Source: Actinacidiphila cocklensis
Lineage (GTDB): Bacteria; Actinomycetota; Actinomycetes; Streptomycetales; Streptomycetaceae
Direction: 5' to 3'
Assembly (NCBI RefSeq): GCF_907177275.1
Contig: NZ_CAJSLV010000048.1
Coordinates: 62,001-126,000 of the forward strand
Length of the DNA: 64,000 bases
Under the pieces are notes generated by a model. That model was given only the letters and a program-made list of their open reading frames with translations. It had not been told where the DNA came from and did not search any database. Positions 46,731-56,396 of the stretch are shown in pieces. The position numbers were made by a program, and so were the translations under genes. Position 1 is the stretch's first letter, and every line of letters begins with the position of its first letter.

Positions 46731-48041
46731 TCATACGTCGTCCTCGTCCGGCGCCGGCTCCGGTGCCCCCAGGGGTTCGACCAGCACCGTGCCGATCCGG
46801 TTGCGGCGGCCCGCCTGGGTCTCCGCGGTCAGCCGCAGCGCCACCGTGGCCCGTCCGCCCGAGCCGTCCTCGGGCAGCGGAACCACGGCCGTGGCGCCCG
46901 GGATGGGGACCCGGCCGAGGGATTTCGCGAGCAGCCCGCCGACCGTCTCGACGTCGTCGTCGTCCAGCAGCACCCCGTACAGCTCCCCGAGGTCGCCGAT
47001 GTCGAGCCGGGCGGTGACCCGGTGGCGGCCGCCGCCCAGCGCCTCCACCGGCGGCGTCTCCCGGTCGTACTCGTCGGTGATCTCGCCGACGATCTCCTCC
47101 AGGATGTCCTCGATCGTGACGATGCCGGCCGTGCCCCCGTACTCGTCGACGACGACCGCGACGTGGTTGCGGTCGCGCTGCATCTCCCGCAGCAGGTCGC
47201 CGGCGTTCTTGGTGTCGGGCACGAAGGCCGCGGGGCGGATCAGCGTGGAGACCAGGTCGCTCTCCGCCTCCCGGCTGATGTGGGTGCGCCGGGCCAGGTC
47301 CTTGAGGTAGACGAAGCCGACGACGTCGTCCTCGCTCTCGCCGGTGACCGGGATGCGCGAGAAGCCGCTGCGCAGCGCCAGCGTGGTGGCCTGACGGATC
47401 GTCTTGAAGCGCTCGATCATCACCAGTTCGGGCCGCGGCACCATCACCTCGCGCACGATGGTGTCGCCCAGCTCGAAGACGGAGTGCACCATGCGGCGCT
47501 CGTCGTCCTCGATCAGCGACTCGGACTCGGCGAGGTCCACCATCGCCCGCAGCTCCGCCTCGCTCGCGAACGGGCCGCGTTTGAAGCCCTTCCCGGGCGT
47601 CAGGGCGTTGCCGAGCAGGATCAGCAGCCCGGGCACGGGACCCATCACCCGGGCCAGCGGCAGCAGGACGTACGAGGCGACCGTCGCGGTGTTCATCGGG
47701 TGCTGGCGGCCGATGGTGCGCGGCGAGACGCCCACGGCCACGTACGACACCAGCACCATCACGCCGATCGCGACGGCCAGCACCTGCCAGGTGCGGTCGA
47801 AGTTGCGGTCGCAGACCACCGTGATCAGCACGGCGGCAGCGGTCTCGCAGCCGACCCTGACCAGCAGGGCGACGTTGAGATAGCGGGTCGGGTCGGACGC
47901 CACGGCGAGCAGGTTCGCGGCGCCCTTGCGGCCCGAGCGCAGCGCGTCCTCGGCTCGGAAGCGGGAGATCCTGGCGATGGCCGTCTCGGCGCACGCGGCG
48001 AGCCACGCGACGATGACGAGCAGGACTGCGGAGACGATCAT
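46731..48041 (-). CDS. CorC/HlyC-type CBS-domain membrane protein
   Basis: 436 residues. An N-terminal DUF21/CNNM membrane region (about 1-150, three or four helices) is followed by two CBS domains (about 190-310, with REVMVPRPELVMI, RIPVTGESEDDVVGFVYLKD and AVVVDEYGGTAGIVTIEDIL) and a CorC_HlyC domain (GGRHRVTARLDIGDLGELYG). The ATG at 48041 starts MIVSAVLLVIVAW. Likely roles are Mg2+/Co2+ homeostasis. It sits 16 bp downstream of ybeY in the conserved phoH-ybeY-corC order. Confidence 0.9.
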   Translation of the reverse strand: MIVSAVLLVIVAWLAACAETAIARISRFRAEDALRSGRKGAANLLAVASDPTRYLNVALLVRVGCETAAAVLITVVCDRNFDRTWQVLAVAIGVMVLVSYVAVGVSPRTIGRQHPMNTATVASYVLLPLARVMGPVPGLLILLGNALTPGKGFKRGPFASEAELRAMVDLAESESLIEDDERRMVHSVFELGDTIVREVMVPRPELVMIERFKTIRQATTLALRSGFSRIPVTGESEDDVVGFVYLKDLARRTHISREAESDLVSTLIRPAAFVPDTKNAGDLLREMQRDRNHVAVVVDEYGGTAGIVTIEDILEEIVGEITDEYDRETPPVEALGGGRHRVTARLDIGDLGELYGVLLDDDDVETVGGLLAKSLGRVPIPGATAVVPLPEDGSGGRATVALRLTAETQAGRRNRIGTVLVEPLGAPEPAPDEDDV

Positions 48042-48057
48042 GCGGTGCGCGCCGCCG

Positions 48058-48552
48058 TCAGTGGGTGGTGGGCGCCGGCGACGGCCCCTCGATGCCGCGG
48101 TCGGCCCGCCACCCGTCGAGGATGGCCTTCTGCAGGCCGAACATCTCGGCCTTCTCGTCCTGCTCCTCGTGGTCGTAGCCGAGCAGGTGGAGGACGCCGT
48201 GCACGGTGAGCAGCTGCAGCTCCTCGTCCATGGAGTGCCCGGTCGGCGCCTCCTCGCCCTGCCTCTTGGCGACCTCGGGGCACAGCACGATGTCGCCGAG
48301 GAGGCCCTGCGCGGGCTCCTCGTCCTCCTTGCCGGGCCGCAGCTCGTCCATCGGGAAGGACATGACATCGGTGGGGCCCGGCAGGTCCATCCACTGCACG
48401 TGCAGCTGCTCCATCGCGTCGGCGTCCACCACGATCACCGACAGTTCGGAGAGCGGGTGGATGCGCATGCGCTGGAGGGCGTAGCGGGCGGCGTCGAGGA
48501 CCGCCTGCTCGTCGATCTCCCAGCCGGACTCGTTGTTGACGTCGATCGCCAT
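48058..48552 (-). CDS. ybeY: Endoribonuclease YbeY
   Basis: 164-residue zinc-dependent endoribonuclease for 16S rRNA 3'-end maturation and ribosome quality control. The metal motif is [20 protein letters not shown] with three histidines. [20 protein letters not shown] is the other conserved segment. It follows phoH by 14 bp and precedes the CorC-like gene, forming the usual operon. Confidence 0.95.
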   Translation of the reverse strand: MAIDVNNESGWEIDEQAVLDAARYALQRMRIHPLSELSVIVVDADAMEQLHVQWMDLPGPTDVMSFPMDELRPGKEDEEPAQGLLGDIVLCPEVAKRQGEEAPTGHSMDEELQLLTVHGVLHLLGYDHEEQDEKAEMFGLQKAILDGWRADRGIEGPSPAPTTH

Positions 48553-48566
48553 GGTGATGTGGTCGG

Positions 48567-50729
48567 TTACTTTCTCTTGGACCGTGCGCCGTTGCCGGCG
48601 CCGCGGCCGTTGCCGGCACCGCCGCCTTCTTGCTCGGCGACCGCGTTGTCGTACCGCTCGTAGGCGTCCACGATGCGTCCGACCAGCTTATGGCGCACCA
48701 CGTCGGTGCTGGTGAGCCGGGAGAAGTGGACGTCCTCGACGCCGTCGAGGATGTCCTGCACCTGGCGCAGCCCGCTCTTGGTCCCGTTCGGCAGGTCCAC
48801 CTGCGTGACGTCACCGGTGATGACGATCTTGGAGTCGAAGCCGAGCCTGGTCAGGAACATCTTCATCTGCTCGGCGCTGGTGTTCTGCGCCTCGTCCAGG
48901 ATGATGAAGGCGTCGTTGAGAGTGTTGTGCGTCAGCAGGTAGTCCTCGGTGACGTACAGCGAGTCGGCCGCAGCGACCTGAATGCACACCGCCTCCTCTC
49001 GCCCGGCGGGCTCGATGCTGTCGATGAAGCGCATCGGGCGGCCGCCGCCGCCGGCCGCTTGGTACATCTCCCGCTTGCGGGCCAGCCGGAAGGGCTCCAC
49101 GCCTTCGGGCAGCCGGATGTCGAGAACGTGCGCATCGTAGCGGTGGTGCACATCGCGCCCGTTCACCCGGCCGGGCTTGCGCCCTTCCGCAGCCCTGCGA
49201 CGGGTGTACGCAACGCCGCCCAGGGACTGGACGAGGGCCACCACGTCGTCGCGGAGGAGGCTCGACGTGGTCGTGTACTGCACGCGGCAGGTCCGGCCGG
49301 TCTGGACGACCGGGCCGCCGTCGGCATCCAGCAGGCCCTGGAGCACGGCCAGCCGGACCTCGGCGGAATTCTGCAGGTAGGCCTCGGGCACGAACTTCGC
49401 GTGCGACCCGTTGCCGAGCAGGTCCAGCGACCGGAGTGCGGCAGTGACCGGATTCTCCAGCGTGATGACGCCGCCAGGTGCGCGTACCCGGTTCAGGGTG
49501 TAGTCGACCCGGTCCTTCCAGTTCACCTCGACGCCGGGAAGCGCAGCTTGCAGAGCCGCGACCAGCTCGGTGTCCGCCGTGGCGAAGGAGGGCGTGGTCG
49601 ACCCGGTGAGACAGCCGTCGCCGAGCAGCAGCCCCAGGGCGTACGGGTCCATCGGAACGTCCTGGACCGGGAAGCACACCGGAGCGGTGAGCAGCGGCAA
49701 CTCGTAGCGCCGCGCGTGCGCGGCTCGGAGGTTGCCGATCATCTCCTTCGTCTCAAAGACGCGCCACGGCTTGTCGCGACGGCGGTCGGCAGCGGTGCGG
49801 ACCGTCCAGAGATGGTCCCCGCAGCACAGGGTGGAGGACCCGTCCTGGGCCGTGACGCGGTAGATGTCCTTCTCGCCCTGCGGATACACGCCGAGCACCG
49901 GGGTCGGCTCGCCGTTCGACCCGATGACCAGGTCACCGACCTGCAGGTCCCCGATGGGGCGGAAACCGGAGGGCGTCAGCACCTTGGTGAACACCGGCTG
50001 TGCACGGCCGCGCATGTACGCCAGCGGGGCGACCTCGATGGTGCCGGCCGCCATCAGGCGGGGGATCGAGTCCGGGTCGAGCATGTCGTGCAGGGCGTCG
50101 TAGAGCGGGCGCAGATACGGGTCGATCTTCTCGTAGAGGGTGCCGGGCAGGAAGCCCAGGCGCTCTCCGGCCTCGACCGCGGGGCGGGTCAGGATGATCC
50201 GGTTGACCTGCTTGGACTGCAGGGCCTGGACCGCCTTGGCCATCGCCAGGTACGTCTTGCCGGTACCGGCGGGGCCGATGCCGAACACGATCGTGTGGCG
50301 GTCGATCGCGTCGACGTACCGCTTCTGGTTGAGCGTCTTGGGGCGGATGGTGCGGCCGCGGTTGGACAGGATGTTCTGGGTGAGCACCTGGGCGGGCGTC
50401 TCGGCGTCCTGGTCGGCGGCGCTCCCGTTGGCCCGCAGCATGGCGATGGAGCGTTCCACGGCGTCCTCCGTCATGGGCTGGCCGGTGCGGAGCACCAGCA
50501 TCATCTCGTCGAAGAGCCGCTGGACGAGGGCCACCTCGTCGGCATCGCCGACCGCGCTGATCTCGTTGCCCCGGACGTGGATGTCGACGGCCGGGAAGGC
50601 CTGCTCGATCACGCGGAGGAGAGCATCGCCAGATCCCAGGACGGTCACCATGGGGTGCTTGGCCGGTACGACGAAGTGGGCGCGCGCCTGCGGCGGCTGC
50701 GGCTGCTGCTTTGTCGGTGTCTGAGTCAT
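48567..50729 (-). CDS. phoH: PhoH-like ATPase interrupted by an in-frame intein
   Basis: 720-codon frame. The exteins total 360 residues, a normal PhoH: residues 1-242 carry [20 protein letters not shown] (Walker A), [17 protein letters not shown] and [10 protein letters not shown]; residues 603-720 carry [20 protein letters not shown] (Walker B DEAQ) and [20 protein letters not shown]. Between them is a 360-residue intein (243-602), so ATPase function needs protein splicing. PhoH proteins are RNA-associated ATPases of incompletely known role; here it heads the ybeY operon. The C-terminal tail is Gly/Asn-rich. Confidence 0.95.
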   Translation of the reverse strand: MTQTPTKQQPQPPQARAHFVVPAKHPMVTVLGSGDALLRVIEQAFPAVDIHVRGNEISAVGDADEVALVQRLFDEMMLVLRTGQPMTEDAVERSIAMLRANGSAADQDAETPAQVLTQNILSNRGRTIRPKTLNQKRYVDAIDRHTIVFGIGPAGTGKTYLAMAKAVQALQSKQVNRIILTRPAVEAGERLGFLPGTLYEKIDPYLRPLYDALHDMLDPDSIPRLMAAGTIEVAPLAYMRGRAQPVFTKVLTPSGFRPIGDLQVGDLVIGSNGEPTPVLGVYPQGEKDIYRVTAQDGSSTLCCGDHLWTVRTAADRRRDKPWRVFETKEMIGNLRAAHARRYELPLLTAPVCFPVQDVPMDPYALGLLLGDGCLTGSTTPSFATADTELVAALQAALPGVEVNWKDRVDYTLNRVRAPGGVITLENPVTAALRSLDLLGNGSHAKFVPEAYLQNSAEVRLAVLQGLLDADGGPVVQTGRTCRVQYTTTSSLLRDDVVALVQSLGGVAYTRRRAAEGRKPGRVNGRDVHHRYDAHVLDIRLPEGVEPFRLARKREMYQAAGGGGRPMRFIDSIEPAGREEAVCIQVAAADSLYVTEDYLLTHNTLNDAFIILDEAQNTSAEQMKMFLTRLGFDSKIVITGDVTQVDLPNGTKSGLRQVQDILDGVEDVHFSRLTSTDVVRHKLVGRIVDAYERYDNAVAEQEGGGAGNGRGAGNGARSKRK
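48924..50003 (-). mobile_element. Class 3-like intein with LAGLIDADG homing endonuclease, in PhoH
   Basis: Intein of 360 residues at the junction YMRGR/TLNDAF, just before Walker B. Residue 1 is Ala, not Cys/Ser. Block B reads CCGDHLWTV, with His64 and, two residues on, Trp66. Block F has [14 protein letters not shown] with Cys340. Block G ends YLLTHN with Thr358, and the next extein residue is Thr. This Trp-Cys-Thr set is the mark of class 3 inteins, which start splicing from the block F cysteine. The endonuclease has both dodecapeptides: [13 protein letters not shown] and [12 protein letters not shown]. It is likely mobile into intein-less phoH alleles. Confidence 0.93.
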
Positions 50730-50900
50730 GGGCCGGCACTAGGGCCTGCTCATCCCGCTTTCTGCTGATCGAGGAGCCCGATCGGGCCTGGGATACCAAG
50801 CCTACGACGTGGGCCGTCGGCGGCCGAGGGGATTTGCGGTTGTGACCCCGCCACTGCGCGAGGACGGCGCTCCCCGCCAGGCTCGGCGGAACCCTGCGGG

Positions 50901-52019
50901 TCACGCACGGCGGAAGCCGATGGTCGGCACCGCCCGCGGCAGCGGCCAGCGGCGCGGCGCCGGCGGGATCAGGGCGTCGAGGAACGCGTACCGCCGCAGC
51001 GCCTCGGGCGGGGTGCCGGCGGCGGCCTTGGCCTGCGTCCACCACGCGGCGACCTCGATCCAGCCGGGGGCGGACAGCGAGCCGCCGAACTCCTGGACCG
51101 ACAGGGCCGCGCACAGCGAGCCGAAGGCCAGCCGGTCGGTGAGCGGCCAGCCGGCCAGGCTGCCGGTGACGAAGCCGGCGACGAAGACGTCCCCCGCCCC
51201 CGTGGGGTCGAGCGCGTCCACGATCAGTGCGGGCACCTCCGCGGTCTCGCCGCTGCCCGCGTCCACCGCGACCGCGCCCTCGGCACCGAGGGTGACCACG
51301 GCCAGCGGGACCAGCTCGGCGAGCGCCCGGGCGGCGGCGGCCGGGGTGTCGGTGCGGGTGTAGCGCATGGCCTCGTCCGCGTTGGGCAGGAAGGCGGCGC
51401 AGTGGTGCAGCCCTTCGAGGTCGGCCGGGTCCCAGCGGCCGGTGTCGTCCCAGCCGACGTCGGCGAAGACCTGGGTGCCGGACGCGGCCGCCTGCCCGAT
51501 CCACTCGCGGTCCGGGTCGGGCGCCGGCTCCTCGTCCGAGGCCCGCTCGCGCTGGCCGAGCGAGGCCACCGCGGCCCTGGCGGGCGGCGGGCAGGCCGGC
51601 ACGGCGTCCTCGGGCGGCGGCGCCCGGTGGCCGTGGCTGACCATGGTGCGCTCGCCCTCGTAGGCCATCGAGACCGTGACCGGGGAGTGCCAGCCGGGGA
51701 TGCGGCGGGACGGCCCCAGGTCGATGCCCTCGCCCGCCGAGAGGCTGTCCCAGCAGTAGTCGCCGTACATGTCGTCGCCGAAGGCCGCGGCGAGGGTGGT
51801 GTGCAGGCCCAGTCGGGCGAGGGCCGTCGCCATGTTGGCCACCCCGCCGGGGCTCGACCCCATGCCGCGCGCCCATGACTCGGTGCCGCGCACGGGCGCG
51901 CTGTCGAGGCCGGTGAAGATGATGTCGAGGAAGACGGTGCCGGTGAGGTAGACATCGGTCGCCGGGTCCCCCGCGGCGCGCAGCGCGCCGAGCGGGTCGA
52001 GAACGGGCTGGTCGTCCAT
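50901..52019 (-). CDS. PfkB-family carbohydrate/nucleoside kinase
   Basis: 372-residue ribokinase-fold enzyme. The N-terminal motif is LTGTVFLDIIFTGLDSAPVR and GSSPGGVANMATALARLGLH. The C-terminal PfkB signature is VDALDPTGAGDVFVAGFVTG, where the Asp of GAGD is the catalytic base. An insertion of about 45 residues (HRAPPPEDAVPACPPPARAA) lengthens it beyond the usual 300-330. The ATG at 52019 is the first methionine before the domain. It is divergent from a GH4 glycosidase over 114 bp, suggesting sugar use; the substrate is unknown. Confidence 0.85.
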   Translation of the reverse strand: MDDQPVLDPLGALRAAGDPATDVYLTGTVFLDIIFTGLDSAPVRGTESWARGMGSSPGGVANMATALARLGLHTTLAAAFGDDMYGDYCWDSLSAGEGIDLGPSRRIPGWHSPVTVSMAYEGERTMVSHGHRAPPPEDAVPACPPPARAAVASLGQRERASDEEPAPDPDREWIGQAAASGTQVFADVGWDDTGRWDPADLEGLHHCAAFLPNADEAMRYTRTDTPAAAARALAELVPLAVVTLGAEGAVAVDAGSGETAEVPALIVDALDPTGAGDVFVAGFVTGSLAGWPLTDRLAFGSLCAALSVQEFGGSLSAPGWIEVAAWWTQAKAAAGTPPEALRRYAFLDALIPPAPRRWPLPRAVPTIGFRRA

Positions 52020-52133
52020 GGGACACACTGTGCACGACGGCACTGACAGTGACGCGGACGCCGGGGCCGGACCGCCTGGCGGCGTCGCGGACCGTACGCC
52101 TGGGGGCGTACGGCACGCGGGGACGGAGTACGG

Positions 52134-53435
52134 GTGAAGCTCACGATTCTCGGCGGCGGCGGCTTCCGGGTGCCGCTGGTGCACCGGGCGCTGGCCGGCG
52201 ACCCGCTGATCACCGAGGTGGTGCTGTACGACGAGGACCCGCTGCGGCTGCGGGTGGTGGCCGCGGTGCTGGCAGGGTCCGGGGCGGCGGGGCCCGCGGT
52301 GCGGCTGGCGGACGGGCTGGACGACGCGGTGCGGGGCGCGGACTTCGTCTTCTCCGCGATCAGGGTCGGCGGCACGGCGGGCCGGGTGCGCGACGAGCGG
52401 CTGCCGCTGACCGAGGGGGTGCTCGGGCAGGAGACGGTCGGCGCGGGCGGGGTGCTGTACGGGCTGCGCACGCTGCCGGTCGCGGTGCAGATCGCCGAGC
52501 GTGTGCGCGCGCTGGCGCCGGACGCCTGGGTGATCAACTTCACCAATCCTGCGGGCATGGTCACCGAGGCGATGTCCCGGGTGCTGGGCGAGCGGGTGAT
52601 CGGCATCTGCGACTCGCCGGTGGGCCTGGTGCGGCGGGCCGCGCGGGCGGCGGGCGCGGACCCCGACGCACCGGACTTCGGCTACGACTACGTGGGCCTG
52701 AACCACCTGGGCTGGTTGCGCCGCCTCACGGCGGCGGGGCGCGACCTGCTGCCGGGCCTGCTCGCCGACCCGGTGGCGCTCGGCGGCTTCGAGGAGGGGC
52801 GGCTGTTCGGCGCGGAATGGCTCGCGGCGCTGGGCTCGCTGCCCAACGAGTACCTGCACTACTACTACTTCCGCCGCGAGACGCTGGCCGCGGTGCAGGC
52901 CGCGCGGTCCACCAGGGGGGAGTTCCTCGACCTCCAGCAGAGCGCCTTCTTCGCGGCGGCCGACCGAGACCCGTCCCGGGCGTACGAGCTGTGGCAGGGC
53001 GCGCGTCGGGAGCGCGAGGAGACCTACGGCGCCGACAGCCGTGCGGCGAGCGGCGGTTGGCAGCGCGACCCGCACGACCTGGACGGCGGCGGCTACGACC
53101 GGGTGGCGCTGGCGCTGATGCGGGCGATCGCCCGGGACGAGCGCACGGTGCTGATCCTCAACGTGCGGGCCGGCGGTGCGCTGCCCTTCCTGGACGCCGA
53201 CGCGGTGGTGGAGGTGCCCTGCGCGGTGGACGCGTCCGGGGCGCGGCCGGTGCCGGTGGCGGCGCCCGACGAGCACCAGGCGGGGCTGATGCTGGCGGTC
53301 AAGTCGGTGGAGCGGGCGGCGATCGAGGCGGCGGCGACGGGGTCGCGGCGGGCCGCGCTGCGGGCGCTGGCGCTGCACCCGCTGGTGGACTCCCCCGCGG
53401 CGGCCTCCCGCATCCTCGACGCGGCCGGCTGGTGA
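52134..53435 (+). CDS. 6-phospho-beta-glucosidase-like, glycoside hydrolase family 4
   Basis: 433-residue NAD+/Mn2+-dependent glycosidase that works by oxidation-elimination. The NAD-binding Rossmann start is MKLTILGGGGFRVPLVHRAL. Metal ligands expected of GH4 are the Cys in VIGICDSPVGLV and the His in YVGLNHLGWLRR; VINFTNPAGMVTEAM is the conserved substrate segment. The start is GTG. Phospho-sugar specificity is inferred from family, and a PfkB kinase is encoded divergently. Its stop codon lies inside the first unit of a tandem repeat. Confidence 0.9.
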   Translation: MKLTILGGGGFRVPLVHRALAGDPLITEVVLYDEDPLRLRVVAAVLAGSGAAGPAVRLADGLDDAVRGADFVFSAIRVGGTAGRVRDERLPLTEGVLGQETVGAGGVLYGLRTLPVAVQIAERVRALAPDAWVINFTNPAGMVTEAMSRVLGERVIGICDSPVGLVRRAARAAGADPDAPDFGYDYVGLNHLGWLRRLTAAGRDLLPGLLADPVALGGFEEGRLFGAEWLAALGSLPNEYLHYYYFRRETLAAVQAARSTRGEFLDLQQSAFFAAADRDPSRAYELWQGARREREETYGADSRAASGGWQRDPHDLDGGGYDRVALALMRAIARDERTVLILNVRAGGALPFLDADAVVEVPCAVDASGARPVPVAAPDEHQAGLMLAVKSVERAAIEAAATGSRRAALRALALHPLVDSPAAASRILDAAGW

Positions 53436-53553
53436 CGGCAGAGGCCCCGGCCGTCCGGTGAACGCGGCGCCCCAGCCGGCTCATGACCGCAGCCGCATCG
53501 GCCGTCCGGTGACCGCAGCCACCCCAGCCGTCCGGTGACCGCAGGCGCCCCTT
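53425..53553. repeat. Tandem repeat, about five units of 26 bp
   Basis: Units begin at 53425, 53451, 53476, 53502 and 53528, with consensus CCGTCCGGTGACCGCAGCC plus seven variable bases. The first unit covers the GH4 stop codon (CCGGCTGGTGACGGCAG), so each unit carries the same GGTGA. The rest of the 292-bp gap up to 53727 holds a probable promoter. Confidence 0.8.
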
Positions 53554-53663
53554 CCACCCGTCCCGCACCAGGCGGCCACCTGGTGACATTGCTCCGAACT
53601 CCCGTGAAACATCAGGGAAACAGCTTCTGACCTGCGATGTGACGATACGCGCGTAGACCTTGC

Positions 53664-53693
53664 TTGACCTGCCGCGATCGGGGGGTCTAACTT
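53664..53693 (+). promoter_or_regulatory. Probable promoter of the acid phosphatase gene
   Basis: TTGACC (-35, 53664-53669) and TAACTT (-10, 53688-53693) with 18-bp spacing, 35 bp before the ATG; this fits a vegetative HrdB-type promoter. No clear PHO box was seen. Confidence 0.45.
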
Positions 53694-53727
53694 TCGCCGC
53701 ACCAACCAGCGTTGAAGGAGCACCGTC

Positions 53728-54519
53728 ATGTCCCGTGCCCGTCTGTCCCGCCGTTCGCTGGCACTGGCCGCCGCCGCGGCCACCCTGGGCGCCACCTTCT
53801 ACGGCGTCGGCGCCGCCACCGCGGACAACTCGGTGCCGCGCAGCGACAAGGAGATCCCCAACCTCACCGACGTGGTGAACGAGATCAAGGCCTACTACGG
53901 CGACACCGTCGACGCCTCGGGCGAGCACTTCGCGTCGGCCGACAGCAGCTACGCCCACCAGCTGGCCGGTATCGAGGCCAAGGCCAAGTCCGACCTGGCG
54001 CGCGCGCTGCACAAGGGCGGCCACGGCGGCCAGGGGAAGCCCGCGATCGTGCTGGACGTCGACGACACCAGCGTGATCACGTACAACTACGAGCTGGAGG
54101 TGGGCTTCAACTACACGCCCGCCAGCAACCAGGCCTACCTGGACAGCAAGGACATGCCGGCGGTCTTCGGCATGGACACCCTCGCCAACTGGGCCGCGGA
54201 CCAGGGCGTCACGGTCTTCTGGATCACCGGCCGCCCGGAGTCCCAGCGCGCCGACACCGTACGCAACCTGACCGCGGTCGGCTACAAGCCGGCGCCCGAC
54301 ACCGCCCACCTCTACCTGAAGAACAAGGTGAACCCGCCGGCGTACCTGAGCTGCGGTGCGACCTGCACGACCGTCGAGTACAAGTCCGGCACCCGGGCGC
54401 ACATCGAGTCGCTCGGCTACGACATCATCGGCAACTTCGGCGACCAGTACAGCGACCTGTCGGGCGGTTACGCGGACAAGTCCTTCAAGCTGCCCAACCC
54501 GATGTACTTCCTGCCGTAG
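53728..54519 (+). CDS. Secreted HAD-superfamily acid phosphatase (class B-like)
   Basis: 263 residues. The signal peptide begins SRARLSRRSLALAAAAATLG and ends near AATAD, with a twin-arginine-like N-terminus. The HAD nucleophile motif is AIVLDVDDTSVITYNYE, motif II is VFWITGRPESQR, and the final acidic motif is IIGNFGDQYSDLSGGYA. It probably releases phosphate from organic esters outside the cell. It stands alone, convergent with rnz. Confidence 0.9.
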   Translation: MSRARLSRRSLALAAAAATLGATFYGVGAATADNSVPRSDKEIPNLTDVVNEIKAYYGDTVDASGEHFASADSSYAHQLAGIEAKAKSDLARALHKGGHGGQGKPAIVLDVDDTSVITYNYELEVGFNYTPASNQAYLDSKDMPAVFGMDTLANWAADQGVTVFWITGRPESQRADTVRNLTAVGYKPAPDTAHLYLKNKVNPPAYLSCGATCTTVEYKSGTRAHIESLGYDIIGNFGDQYSDLSGGYADKSFKLPNPMYFLP

Positions 54520-54550
54520 CCGTAGTCAGCACCTCGTACGGGTCCCGGGC

Positions 54551-55456
54551 TCAGCGGCGGCCGGGCACCGGGACCCGCGCCAGGTCCGCGGCAATGGTCA
54601 GGCCGCCGGTGAATCCCGCGGCCCTGGCCTGCTCCTCGAAGCCCGCGGGCTCGGGGTACCGCTGCGAGAAGTGCGTCAGCACCAGGTGGCGTACGCCCGC
54701 GTCGCGGGCCACCGCCGCTGCCTGGCCTGCGGTCAGATGGCCGTATTCCTCGGCAATTGCCGCGTCCTGGTCCTGGAAGGTCGACTCGATCACCAGCAGG
54801 TCGCAGCCGTCGGCCAGTTCGGGCACGGCCTCGCACATCCGGGTGTCCATGACGAAGGCGAAACGCTGGCCCCTGCGCAGCTCGCTGACCTCGGCAAGGG
54901 TGACGCCGCTCAGGACGCCCTCGCGCTGGAGGCGGCCGATGTCGGGTCCCGCGATGCCGTGCTCGGCGAGCCGGTCCGGCAGCATCCGGCGCCCGTCGGG
55001 CTCGGTGAGCCGGTAGCCGTACGACTCGACCGGGTGGGACAGCCGGCGCGCTTCGAGCGTGAAGTCCGCGGTCACCGCCAGCACTCCGTCGCCGGTGACC
55101 GGCTCCTCCTTCAGGGAGACGGTCTCGCGGTAGGCGGTCGCGTGCCGCAGCCGGTCGAAGTAGCCCTGCCCGCTCGCCGGGTAGTGCGCGGTGACCGGGT
55201 GCGGCACCCGGTCGAGGTTGATGCGCTGGATCACCCCGGCAAGGCCGAGGGAGTGGTCGCCGTGGAAATGGGTGACGCAGATCCGCGTCAGGTCGTGCGC
55301 GGACACCCCGGCGTGCAGCATCTGGCGCTGGCTGCCCTCGCCGGGGTCGAAGAGGATGCCCTCGCCGTCCCAGCGCAGCACGTAGCCGTTCTGGTTGCGC
55401 TGCCGGGTCGGGACCTGGCTGGCGGTGCCGAGGACGACGAGTTCGCGTGCGGGCAT
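54551..55456 (-). CDS. rnz: Ribonuclease Z (tRNA 3' endonuclease)
   Basis: 301-residue metallo-beta-lactamase-fold nuclease that trims tRNA 3' trailers. The zinc motif is [14 protein letters not shown] (His63, His65, Asp67, His68). Further ligand regions are [13 protein letters not shown] and [13 protein letters not shown]. The start at 55456 gives [20 protein letters not shown], the standard N-terminus. It follows a HIT protein gene on the same strand by 17 bp. Confidence 0.95.
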   Translation of the reverse strand: MPARELVVLGTASQVPTRQRNQNGYVLRWDGEGILFDPGEGSQRQMLHAGVSAHDLTRICVTHFHGDHSLGLAGVIQRINLDRVPHPVTAHYPASGQGYFDRLRHATAYRETVSLKEEPVTGDGVLAVTADFTLEARRLSHPVESYGYRLTEPDGRRMLPDRLAEHGIAGPDIGRLQREGVLSGVTLAEVSELRRGQRFAFVMDTRMCEAVPELADGCDLLVIESTFQDQDAAIAEEYGHLTAGQAAAVARDAGVRHLVLTHFSQRYPEPAGFEEQARAAGFTGGLTIAADLARVPVPGRR

Positions 55457-55473
55457 CGGTGCGGGCGCCGGCC

Positions 55474-55830
55474 TCAGACCAGCCGCTGGAGGTCGCGGCC
55501 GCCCAGTACGTGGGCGTGGGCGTGGAAGACGGTCTGGCCGGCGCCCGGGCCGGTGTTGAACACGATCCGGTAGCCCGTGCCGTCGACCTTCTCCCGCGCC
55601 GCCACCTCGCCGGCCTCGCGCAGCACGTCCACCACCGCGCCGGGGTCGCCCGCCGCCAGGGTCGCCGCGTCGGCGTAGTGCACCCGCGGGATGACCAGGA
55701 CATGTGTCGGCGCCTGCGGGTTGATGTCGCGGAAGGCAAGCGTGGTCGGCGTCTCGCGGACGATCGTCGCGGGGATCTCCCCCGCGGCGATCTTGCAGAA
55801 CAGGCAGTCGGCCTGCGGCTCTCCCGCCAT
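55474..55830 (-). CDS. HIT-family (histidine triad) nucleotide hydrolase
   Basis: 118 residues of the HINT type: [20 protein letters not shown] with a CXXC-like zinc pair, then [17 protein letters not shown] and the histidine triad [10 protein letters not shown] near the C-terminus. It would hydrolyse purine nucleoside phosphoramidates. The ATG at 55830 (MAGEPQADC) is chosen; the longer frame is low-complexity. Confidence 0.93.
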   Translation of the reverse strand: MAGEPQADCLFCKIAAGEIPATIVRETPTTLAFRDINPQAPTHVLVIPRVHYADAATLAAGDPGAVVDVLREAGEVAAREKVDGTGYRIVFNTGPGAGQTVFHAHAHVLGGRDLQRLV

Positions 55831-56018
55831 CGCGGGGCTCCCTTCTCGGGGCTTACGGGCTTCGCATGCTACCGGCCCGCGGCCCCTGCAAGATCCACCG
55901 TTGCGCGTTCGATCCATCACGCAGGGTGACCGATACATGCGGCGCGGGCCGTCCCCACGGGTGCGTACGGGGGCCGGCGCGACCCGGAGGCGACCCGGCC
56001 GCATACCGGGCATTCAGC

Positions 56019-56396
56019 TCAGATCGGTGCGTCTCGCGTGGCAGCCCGCGACATGGCCCGCGCGCGTGCCGCGGCGGCTATCGCGGCGACCCAGCGCTGC
56101 TCGCGGAAGGAGGACATCTGTTCCTCGGCGCGATCCTGCAGCGACCGCCAAAGATCCGCCCTGGTCCAGGCGGTGAAGCGGCGGTGTGCGGTGGCAGGTG
56201 CGACATCGAAGCGTGGCGGCAGCTGCCGCCACGGACACTCCGACATGAGCACGTAGACGACGGCGGTGAAAACCTTGCGCTCGTCCACCGGGGCGGTACC
56301 CCCGCCCTGGCGGCGGAAGCCGAGGGCCGGGAGCAGCGGCTCCACCAGTTGCCATAAGTCGTCCGTCACCAATCTCTGAGCCAGATCAAATCCCAT
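56019..56396 (-). pseudogene. IS5-type transposase remnant (N-terminal part only)
   Basis: 125-residue frame with the N-terminal domain of IS5/IS4-group transposases: LVTDDLWQLVEPLLPALGFR, VFTAVVYVLMSECPWRQLPP and TAHRRFTAWTRADLWRSLQD. The DDE catalytic core that should follow is missing; the frame ends in an Ala/Arg-rich tail. No terminal inverted repeats were seen. It borders the RiPP-like locus and is probably a scar of an insertion event. Confidence 0.8.
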
